From contig CM060732.1 of NCBI GenBank assembly GCA_030704615.1, positions 75,375,053 to 75,439,052 of the forward strand: a DNA stretch of 64,000 nt, written 5' to 3'. A model generated the notes under the pieces. It saw only the letters and a list, made by a program, of their open reading frames with translations. It ran no database searches and was not told the origin of the DNA. The position numbers and the translations under genes are program-made. The DNA is from Takakia lepidozioides (lineage: Eukaryota > Streptophyta > Takakiopsida > Takakiales > Takakiaceae). Numbering within the stretch: position 1 is the stretch's first letter; each line of letters opens with the position of its first letter. Positions 34,441 through 43,900 of this stretch are shown one piece after another.

Positions 34441-35037
34441 ACATTTTCCGATTGGTTCCACCTGTTTGAGAATATCTAGGGAATCCGCTGTGAGGAGATT
34501 GCTTCTCTTCCTTCAAGTGCGTGCCTCCCTTCAAAACATAGTCTACATAAGACATTTTCTAGACATAAATTTTTTCCTCTTCACTTGCAAGTCCATTCAT
34601 ACAATCTCTGTGGGTCCACAATACTTGCAGTCTTTACACATACGTACGTATATTGTTCATGCATCCAAAACATAAGTCCATCCATCAACTGTCCAAAATT
34701 CTACCATTCCAAATTTGTCACTCCGTCATTCATCCAGTGTTCCAGCATATATCATCCATCATTCGCCCCACACTCAGCCATCATGCATGTAACATCCAAC
34801 CAATATCCATCCAACATCCATTAAAAATTTATCATCCATCCACCATTCATCCAACTGCACATCCAGGTACGCATTACATTTTCGCTCGTTCCCACGGGAA
34901 TAGGTCCCTGGATATCACCGTCCGCGGATGTGGGCCCCAACAACCTCTGGCGTGAGCATCTTTCCGCTCACGGATTGGCATCTTTTCACTCACGCATCTT
35001 CCCGCTCACGTGAGCCGCTCACGGACTAGCATCCCCC
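34441..35037 (-). repeat. E3 right terminal region
   Basis: 34670-34880 is rich in CATCCAAC/ATTCATCC units, the inverted counterpart of 19785-19870. 34945-35035 carries GCTCACG motifs and ends GACTAGCATCCCCC. Confidence 0.8.
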
Positions 35038-35045
35038 GGGCCACT
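35038..35045. repeat. E3 target-site duplication, right
   Basis: GGGCCACT, followed by the continuation of the interrupted E2 array unit (TTGGCAGGTTGAATCC). Confidence 0.85.
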
Positions 35046-35076
35046 TTGGCAGGTTGAATCCATCCCTAATTGGAAG

Positions 35077-35927
35077 CTCAAACAGTGTACGGCAATTCAC
35101 ACTGTTTGAGCCCCTTTTTTTGCTTGTTTTTTGATGTGAAATTCGGCAACCTTTGGCCCACTCTGGGAGGTTGTAAACACCCCTAATTGGAAGCTCAAAC
35201 AGTGTGCGGCAACGCACTCTGTTTGAGCCCCCATTTGTGTTTTTTTTTAATGTGAAAATCGGCCACATAGGGCCACTCTGGCAGATTGTAAACACCCCTT
35301 ATTGGAAGCTCAAACAGTGTGCGTTGCCGCACACTGTTTGAGCCCACCTTTGTGCTTTTTTTTTGATGCGAAATTCGGCCACTTAAGGCCACTCTGGCAG
35401 GTTGAATCCACCCCTAATTGGAAGCTCAAACAGTGTGTGGCAACGCAAACTGTTTGAGCCCCCTTTTTTGATTGTTTTTTGATGTGAAATTTGACAACCT
35501 TGGGCCCACTCTGGCAGGTCGTAAACACCCCTAATTGGAAGCTCAAACAGTGTGTGGCAACGCACACTGTTTGAGCCCTCTTTTTTGCTGGGTTTTTGAT
35601 GTGAAATTCGCCAACCTTGGGCCCACTCTGGCAGGTTGAGTCCACCCCTTATTGGAAGCTCAAACAGTGTGCGGCCACGCACACTGTTTGAGCCCGCCTT
35701 TGTGATTATTTTTTGATGTGAAATTCCGCCACCTTTGGGCACTCTGGCCGATTGTAAACACCCTTTATTGGAAGCTCAAACAGTGTGCGGCAACGCACAC
35801 TGCTTGAGCCCCCCGTTGTGCTTGTTTTTTGTTGTGAAAATCGGCCACGTTGGGCCCACTCTGGCAGGTTGTAAACACCCCTTATTGGAAGCTCAAACAG
35901 TGTGCGGCAACGCACATTGTTTTGGGC
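35077..35927. repeat. E2 palindrome array, right part (8 units)
   Basis: Units at 35077, 35193, 35308, 35424, 35541, 35658, 35774 and 35891 continue the 117-bp period and the two-spacer alternation of the left part. The unit at 35308 has the flipped centre (GCGTTGCC), like 19457. End units are the most degenerate. Confidence 0.95.
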
Positions 35928-36044
35928 CCCCTCTCTGCTTGTTTTTTTATGTGAAATTGGGCCACACAGGGCATTTCTGCCATGCTCAAAACACCATCGG
36001 TTCTTGCTTCTCTCTTATATCAATTTGAATGAACAACCTTGCAG

Positions 36045-37480
36045 GAGAAGATGCAAAGGGTGGCGGATGATAACCCTTCGGGGCAGGGGAAGGAGATCAT
36101 TGTTGATGTGGACGATGAGTTCTATGAAAACAAAGCCGCTGAGATGTTGGGGGGTCAGAAGGTAAACTCTCAGCTTGTGGTGCAAAGTATGCTTGCCCCG
36201 GGGTGGGAGGTTGAAGATTCCCCTGTGTAGGTTGGTTTCCATGCCCATCATTCGTCCACCCCTCATCAAGGACATCCAGAAGCTGGAATTAGAGTTTGTT
36301 CATGGGTATTTGGATGGATCCGCAGTCTTTTACGTTTCTACTAGGGATTCCAGAGGCAATGAGCTCCTTGTGGATGAGTCAATCGTGGACTCTTGGGATC
36401 CCATTTTGAGACAAGTGAACGAATCCTTCGAACTTCTTCTCTCCAGGAAACCTTCGACCCAGACATTCTCAGGGAAGATGTTTCACGTATAGGATGGCAA
36501 CCACCGGTTGCTTGCATGGATGGTTGTCATTGGGAGGCTGCACTCACATGAGGAAGAATGGCATTACTGTGTTCGATCGATGGTGCTGGATTGTGACGAG
36601 AACATGATGGGTCTTCTGACAGCAATGAATGATGTGAACAGGTTGGTTTCTCATTCTACATGTTCCAGTTTTGGTTCCGTGGTTCTTTGGTTCTAGTCCT
36701 CTATTGACGGTTCTTGAATTTCATTCTGACTTTCACACATCATTATGCAGAGGGACACATACATCGCATGTCAAAACGAGTCTGGTTCACATACTGTATA
36801 TGATACAAAGGATCAGGCACATGCCCTTGACCAACTTCAAGACCATCCTTTCAGTAGAGACGTACAAGAAGTGCGAAAGCTCCAAGACATCAAAAATATG
36901 GTACTCGTTGACCCGTGAGGCTTTCATGGAGTATATGTACGCGGTGAGATACATCTTCCATCATCTGACCTTTCGATATTCCTGCTTCCAGATGTTTGTT
37001 TCTGTGTGTTTCCCTTGCCCTTGGGTTGATGCAACTCTCGTGCATTCCCTTGCAGCAAGACATTGCAGATGCAGGAGAGCGTGGCAAACTGGAATACTAC
37101 AGCTCTACCCCTAAGGAGAGAAGGACAACAAAGGGGGTTGAGAGTCACATCAAGCAAGAGATGACCGCCACAAGAAGGACTATTATGAGTGCTTTTGTTA
37201 AGCAGTTGAGAATTGCCGACCCATCATTCGGACGGCAGTTTCTTCAAGAGGTGAAAAACCATTACAACAAGCCAGACAAGCCGGAGATGGCCCAAGAGAA
37301 GTTACACAGGTTGTCTACCGCCGTTGTGTCTTCAGAATAGAAGGTGAAGTGGCTACAGATATGAAACTCCGATCCCACTGCTAGGGATACCCACATGTTC
37401 CCCAAGCCGGAGAAAAAGAAAAAGACCCAGCGTGTCATTCCTGTCAGTGACAATGTGATGGACACATGGCTTCAATGGTT
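36045..37480 (+). pseudogene. E2 ParB-like gene, distal exons
   Basis: The exon from 36045 (after CTTGCAG) reads EIIVDVDDEFYENKAAEML, GGQKVNS, then, after a shift near 36220, CRLVSMPIIRPPLIKD, GYLDGSAVFYVST and MFHV-stop-DGNHRLLAWM (36477-36520). A TAG replaces the Trp before the ParB-like motif. Further exons: SKIWYSLTREAFMEYMYA (36885-36942) and IADPSFGRQFLQEV with EKLHRLST (37210-37320). A stop at 37338-37340 precedes KVKWLQ. Similarity ends at about 37480, so the whole methyltransferase half is missing. Confidence 0.65.
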
Positions 37481-37699
37481 GTGTGTCCTTGTGTCATGTT
37501 TGCAATGTGTGCGTGGGATGCAAATTCATGGGAACAAACTATCGTTGGAGATGGGGGTTGCATGGACTGCCCGGATTATTCCTTCAATCTATTTAGTGTT
37601 TTGCGGAGCTCATAGGCTTGTGTGCATTGCAAAAACAAACAAATGTCTTTGGTTTGGGTAGAGCATCCTCGCATCATTTGCTCAGGTCTCTAAACCATT

Positions 37700-37905
37700 C
37701 TTACTACAAGAATGCTTGGTAAATCCATCACGTTAAAGTCCACGTGATCAAAGACCATTCCGGCATTCTCAATTCTGGTGAGCATCCATGATGCTCCCGC
37801 ACATACCTGGCATGTTCGCAAGGGTGGTGAGTAAGAAAACATTTTGCAGGGATCCACTTTGGATGATGTGAGTGTGCACCTGCTCACGACGTAGCCACAT
37901 TCCAA
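37700..37905 (-). pseudogene. PPR fragment
   Basis: The minus strand encodes REQVHTHIIQSGSLQNVFLL, TTLANM, and MCGSIMDAH, the same L/S unit as the start of the PPR gene at 60010-60120. About 40 codons only, with substitutions in conserved positions (YAKCGS is now PGMCGS). It lies between truncated E2 and the CACTA remnant. Confidence 0.7.
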
Positions 37906-38188
37906 TGGAGGGGCTTGGTATGTTGATAACGTCTAAATGGATGCAATGGATAGAAAAGATGGATACAATGGATGTAACACATCCAGTTTGCATTCCCTGG
38001 AAATGGCTGATCAACCCGCAATAATAGTTGACACCCGTGGAAATAGGCCATGTATGCATGCTGACGTGGCGTGAGCCTGTGCTGGGCTCACGGTTACAAG
38101 TCATTCTGCTCACTCATCCAGTGGTTTTCAAAGTATCATTCATGCTAGGTATTTTTTTCAAAGTAATGCAACACTTCATTGCTAACAT
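37906..38188. other. Junction stretch
   Basis: Contains GTGGCGTGAGCCTGTGCTGGGCTCACGG near 38061-38090, reminiscent of the GTGAGC motif at E3 ends and a possible relic of E2's right terminus. No gene. Confidence 0.35.
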
Positions 38189-39121
38189 GTGTCATTCTTG
38201 TTGCCATTTTGTGACAGAAAGTATGCAACAGAGAAGGCACAGTTCACTGCAGACAGAGAGGCATGTGCTCGTGAGTGGCGTGCCAATCGTCGACGTCACC
38301 GCCGCCTTCCGGTGCCATACCCTCCCCATTTGTTGGAGTTTCCACCCCTACTGGTATGGATACGCCGTGCAGTCCAGACCCATGTCTCTGAGCATGGTGT
38401 TGAGGATCAACATGTAATTCATTTGTCTACCCCCCCCCTCATTGAGATCAGCTTCATTTCGTGGCATGAAGGCGTATGGAAATCATTATCGAGTGGATGA
38501 CACAGAGAGTCGTCTTCTTGTCTCTTTTGATTCCGGAGTTGCATCCGTCTTCCAGCAACAGAGCAGAAATAGTGTGCGTGATAGAAATCCAGTCATGTCA
38601 CCATTAGAGTACGTTGGGGTCATCAAAGAGATCTTCAATTGGATTATGGACGAGTGCACCCCATTGTATTTCATTGTGCTTGGGTGAGGGCCAACCTCGT
38701 TGGACAAAATGCTACAATGAAGCGGGATTCGTATGGTTTTCTACTTGCAAATTTTGGGAGGATGTTACCCGCCAATGATCAGCCGTTCATCTTTCCATCT
38801 CAAGTTGAACATATGTTCTTTTCGGATGAGTCCCCAAGTTCGGAGTGGAAGGTAGTCCTTCGGAAGGATCCAAGAGCAAAAAGGATTGTGGCGGACATAG
38901 ATCAATGTGACATTGGAGAAAATACAGATTTCGATGGCCTTCAGGCACCGTCCACCTTATCAGATCAGCCAATACCTAGGTCATTAGATGGTGCCACGGC
39001 TCTAAATAAAGAAGACCTGGCTATGTTGGCTACCATTCAAGCAGCGTTTGTGCAACCAACCGCTATTCCAGTTGAGCAAAGTGATTCAGAGGGTGACGAA
39101 TATGTTTCAGATTCAGAATAA
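38189..39121 (+). pseudogene. CACTA transposase C-terminal part (DUF4216-type), first CACTA element
   Basis: Homologous to 49833-50753: AYGNHYRVDDTES, VSFDSGVASVFQQ, LEYVGVIKEIFNW, NATMKRDSYGFLLANFGRML and FPSQVEHMFFSDE. In CACTA elements this domain follows the TNP2 transposase domain. A frameshift near 38455 and another near 38680 break the frame. No TNP2 core precedes it, so the element is truncated on the left. An acidic tail ends at 39121. Confidence 0.8.
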
Positions 39122-39199
39122 AGTTTATTGTTGGAACCATTTGTTCAATAGCATCATGCCACAATGGTCTGGTCACTTGTCTGTTTTTCAAAGTCTGTC

Positions 39200-39808
39200 A
39201 CAGCTGCACAAACCACTTAAATTTTTTCATGTATCACCAAAAAAGTGGTACCAATCACTTATTAGTAGGCAATCACTCATGAGCAACCACTAGAATAGTG
39301 GTTCCAATTACTGCAGTATCTTTCACCACCCACTCTCCACCACTATCAAAGTGGTACAAATCAATGAGGTGTCTTTAACCACTCAAGATCAACGTGCAGA
39401 GCATTGTCCCCGTCCACGTGGAATATTATATTTATGAACTAATACATATTTCCAAATCATAAATCACAAATAAAATTTGAATTATTACACGTGGAGAAGC
39501 AAGTGGTTTCAACCACTTCCCATCACTGAGGTGTCTATAACCACTCACAATGTACCACTGCACTCGTCCACGTGGAATATGTTATTAATTAATTAAAATG
39601 TATTACCAAATAAAAAAAATAAAAATAAAAACAATTTATTACACGTGGACTACTGAGTGGTTGAAACCACTTCCAACCACTGTCTGTGATGCCACCGTGG
39701 CATTTCATTGGGATTAACCACTGGCAAGTGGTTACTAGTGGTTTATAGAGTAGAAAAAGACAGTAGTGGTTTAAGGGCCAGTGGTTATTCTACGTTTTTC
39801 TTCTAGTG
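39200..39808 (+). repeat. 3' subterminal repeats and terminus of the first CACTA element
   Basis: Many copies of AGTGGTT / AACCACT, several as palindromes such as AAGTGGTTTCAACCACTT (39503-39520) and GAGTGGTTGAAACCACTT (39655-39672). The last bases read, in reverse complement, CACTAGAAGAAAAACGTAG, a CACTA-type end at 39808. Left terminus not found. Confidence 0.75.
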
Positions 39809-39950
39809 ACTTTATCTTTTTGCTGAATATCTGTGAAGTCTAGCTTCTGTTTCATCACTCATGTCCCATGTCCTTCATATTTTCAATGAGGCAATAACCA
39901 AAACTCTCTCCTGTAGTATCTCTCGTATATGCCTGGATTTCTTTCAAGCT

Positions 39951-40400
39951 CACTAGTACAGAAACTGGTTTTTTTAACGGCTCTTCTCACACATTTTGGT
40001 GTGAAAAAAGCGCAAGTTCACACCCCCCCCTTGTGTTAGGTTAACCTAGTCCTTTGCACCACATGTGAACTTTCTTGGTCCTGTGAAAAAAACCATCTCA
40101 CACCAAACTTGCACCTGATGTGGCAGTAGGCTTAGGTGGCTCTTTTGACGGATATTTTGACCGTCGTTTTGACTGGTTAGTTCAACTACTATTTTGACTA
40201 AGTAATCTTAATGGTCTTTCTACGGTACTTATTACACCTCGGCGCCACCATGTTTGCCACATGTATGTCAAAGGGAATGCCACGTAATAGAGTCCATCAG
40301 AATTATTAAATAAATAATAGATATTAAGGGCTCTTCTTACGGACTCTCTCACACAGATTTAATACCAGGTTCAAGTCGTGGTGTGATCGCAATGACACTA
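39951..40400 (+). repeat. CACTA left subterminal region
   Basis: TCACAC / GTGTGA motifs recur (for example TCACACATTTTGGTGTGA at about 39988-40005, and near 40090 and 40350). Similar CACACC and GGTGTGA motifs occur at 53520-53745 on the right. Confidence 0.65.
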
Positions 40401-40917
40401 GTGTGAATACTGTCACATCCACTGTTTTGTTCCTATTGGATGAAAAGTAAACAATTATTATTTGTTGACAAATGCCAAAATGAATAGTCATATTATTATT
40501 ATTCTTATTCTTATAATAAATGGGATAGCACCCCAAAAGCCATTGGCTGCTTGATTTAATATGTAATATATTATTGTTTTAGAATTTTGATTTGTTTTGT
40601 TTCATTTAAACAAAAGCTTATTTAAAACATGGATAATAATTGTATTATGAACCACATTGACCAGTAGTAATGTTATTAATATTAAATATAGCAAACAACC
40701 AGCAAAATACCACATTCATGTCTACACAAGTTTAATTTGGCTTGATGTGGGAAAATGAAGTTGCCTTTGAACAAGGGGATCTTGTGATCATACATGAGAA
40801 TAGCAAGAGCATCAATTCCAAAAATACTGTTCATGTCAGAAGAGCAGTTTTGTTCACCTGTCTCAGCAACCTTCAATCCATAAAGAAAACTAAACTAAAC
40901 TTGTAGCATCTTCAATA
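40401..40917. other. AT-rich non-coding stretch in CACTA
   Basis: Strongly AT-rich between the subterminal repeats and the 3' end of the TNPA-like gene. Nothing recognised. Confidence 0.5.
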
Positions 40918-43900
40918 TCACGCGTGTTTAATAAACTTTTCAGACCATAAGGTGGCACTTCCCTGCGTGTCACCCAATGTGGTATGATTAGGGGTAACAG
41001 AGTAGTCCGGGTACGGCAACACAACCTCTGAAATCATGACCGATTTCACATGGATACGGTAATAGTTGTCTGGCACATTTGCTTTCGGAAATCCAGCAAT
41101 ATATCCCACACCTGCCCTTCTTTTTGGTGCACAAGGATCAAACAATAACACCTTGTCGCCGATCTGAAACTGCAACAAAAACCAGATTCCTATATCAGAA
41201 ATGAACCCTGGAGAACAGAGACTGACAGCTTGGCACTCCTGCAAAATGCATCCTCGTTCTTCCAGCAAACACCCCAACCCTACCTATTGCAGTACTTCCA
41301 ATTCTGAATTGCATTTGCCTGTCTCTATACTCCATGCTGACATGATCAAAGGTGGAACGGTGCCATACCTAGTTGATAGCAGGTTCTGCATGGTCAACAT
41401 GGATGTGGTAGGACGATGTCACAAAACTACCTTTGTAGGTTGTCAATCCTGCAGCTACACAGCGATACATAGGGGGTGTATTGATCCAGCATCAGACAAG
41501 GAAACAAAAGAGGACAAAGGAAGTACTTACACTGTGCGGATTTTGTTGGTCACCCCATGGTTCAGTTACATCCACTGTGGTTGTAGTCTGATTGATAGCA
41601 CATATTGTGCTTTCCCTGCCCATTGAACGCTTCACTGGTTTCACCATCTGCATATTGAATGACACATGATCAAAAAATGAGAATAGCACGAATGACACAC
41701 ATTGTGAAGTAGCATTAACAATACAAATCCACCCACGCGCCCAAGCATTGAATCTTTTGCTCTCACCTTTCTTTGATTATGCTTTGTTGTTGCATCGGGA
41801 GGCAAAGTCGTTGGAACTCTGGCAGCAGGAAGCCCTGGTTCGGATGCCTTTGCAGATTGTTGTGATCCACTACCCATGGCTGCAGTATTGAACAAGTAGT
41901 TGGGCTGCCCATATCTGTATGGGTGCCCTGACACATACTCAGGGATGTGTGCAGCCTTGGATACACCCTCTAACCAAGGCAGTAATTCTTTCATAAGCCT
42001 CTTGCAGTTTGGCTGATCCCTCAACTTCCATGGATACGGGAAGATGCAATTATTTGCAGGGTTGGGTAAGCAAGTGAGTGGGGAATCGTCCACCAGCAAA
42101 GTATTGGTTGGATTGTAATGGCTGTAGTCCTTCCAAAACTTACATAAGTTCTTGTACATGACAGTTTTAGAAGGATTGAGAGGGTCCACCATTCCCACAG
42201 GTTGGTCACAATAGTCTTGGTGAAGCACCATCTTTGGTTGCTTCCCAGGAAACAATGCTTTCACAACTGGAAGGACATTACTCAATGACATGGAAGACCA
42301 TACACCTACATCAAAAATCTGAAGGCATCGGTCCAGAAACTCCTGACACCCAGGTCTGGAGGTGACAGTGGGCTCTAGGTGTTCCCTTGTTCGTAGTCTG
42401 CTCTCACATAACAATCCATTCAAGTCAAGTATAAGGATGTGTTTCTGCCTCTCAGTTGCCGAAGGGCAATTACCAACAACTTGTACATGATTATCATGTA
42501 CAAAAGACACACCTTTCTGTGGGGCACTCTGCAAATTCATGGAGACCTCACAGGCATATTGAGAGGGTAGTACATATGCCGGAAGTGCTACTGGTGTAGG
42601 GGACAACAAAACGGATGAACACTTTGCAGTTGCCTCAACAATATGGGGGGATGGATTGAGTTCACCTTCAGACCAACCCTCCATGTCATCATCCCCCTCC
42701 ATTTCTGAAAGCCCAAACAATGAGCCTATTGTGTTTGGCTTTGGTGGCGGTGAAGAAACTGCCTTGAACAGGTTGAGTGGTGAGCCCATAACATGAGAAA
42801 TAGTCTCATTTGTTGTGTGTGGCGCAAAGGTGGTGCATGGTGGACCTGTAGGTTCCGAATCTGGCACATTCATGCCAAGTTTAGCTGCGAGCGCAATGTT
42901 GAATGCAGCTGCTGCCTCCAGTTGGCCTTGGACTGCTTCCAAAGCTGCCTTGGAGCTGGCTTCCATCTGCACTTGTTTGTTTTCCATAGCATCGAGGCGA
43001 GCTGCTAGTGAACCAATTCCCTGCCCCATCACATAGAACACCTCCAAAGTAACAATTCACTACACTGACTGATGAACTAGTAAGAAAACAGAACCAAACG
43101 GCAACTAGCAATGGCATGGAAATCACGAATATGTAATTCACACCAGAATTGGTACTGAGTTTATATACCGTTGTGGCTGCACTGCCTGTACACCCCGAGC
43201 CGTAGCCTTTGTCACTCCTGGCGCTACCGGCGATCTCCTGCAAACTTGGTGTACGTCCAGTCTCCTTCTCCTGTGATTGCAACAAACTTGCAAGTGTTAA
43301 TGACTAGCATAGCACACTGCCAACAGTAAAGAATTATCTAGGATAGCGTCAATGACTCCCCCTCAATAAGAGTGCTTAGTTTCTTGCTGGCGCCCAACTC
43401 TGAGAAGGCCCCCAAGTAGTAGCAATGTGTACTAATTCAATGGTGATAGGAATAGACTCTGAGCTCCAGCCAAAAAAACCCAACACATAAAGTTTGTCAA
43501 TGCAAAACAATGTGGGAACTTCCTATGTTGTAAGAGAAGTATACCAGTCGTGCTACAACACCGCTGATTCCACTGCGACCTGATCGAGATGTATTCTTCA
43601 CACATCCCCGCGCCTTGACACCATTTGCCTGAAATTTCTTGAAATCAGTGGAACCCCAACTAACAACTAGTTGTGCCCATGTCTTGTCTGGCACATGATG
43701 GGGTTTGGGCAGCCCCACACTATAGTAATTTTTGAACAGCTTATTTCGTTGGTACTTGAGCTGCCCGCAAATTGTTTTTGTAATAGCCTTTATGTTAAGA
43801 CCAGGAGGTCCGTATTCCCAATCTGAAGCCAGGATCTCCATGATCTTTTCAATTAAGTGTAATGGTTGATCCTGAGCATACAATGACCAGTCCAACAAAC

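Larger units (their letters stand above)
19542..35037. mobile_element. Element E3: MULE-like transposon with ParB-methyltransferase gene, nested in E2
   Basis: The left end CGAGGGAAGCAAGCGCGTGA and the right end (reverse complement CGGGGGATGCTAGTCCGTGA) agree at 15 of 20 positions. GGGCCACT flanks both sides (19534-19541 and 35038-35045). One G can be assigned to either element or duplication, giving 7-8 bp. Contents: a deleted SWIM transposase, an 8-unit palindrome array, a ParB-methyltransferase gene and a gypsy element (5.9 kb). Two inversions have shuffled these. Both subterminal regions hold CGTGAGC-type motifs and, further in, GGATGAAT-type repeats in opposite orientation. Confidence 0.85.
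18200..37480 (+). mobile_element. Element E2 (partial), split by E3
   Basis: E2 is defined by a ParB-like gene: exon 1 near 18226-18476, an intron full of 117-bp palindromic units, then exons from 36045. E3 is inserted inside the array (19542-35037). Joining 19541 to 35046 restores the array period. E2 has no transposase in the window, its methyltransferase half is absent beyond about 37480, and no terminal repeats were found. It may be a non-autonomous or truncated relative of E1 and E3. Confidence 0.6.

Noticed and set aside
17924-38090. Terminal repeats of E2 at 17924 and 38061
   Set aside because: Both have TGAGCC-like bases, but alignment beyond a few bases fails and no target duplication was found.
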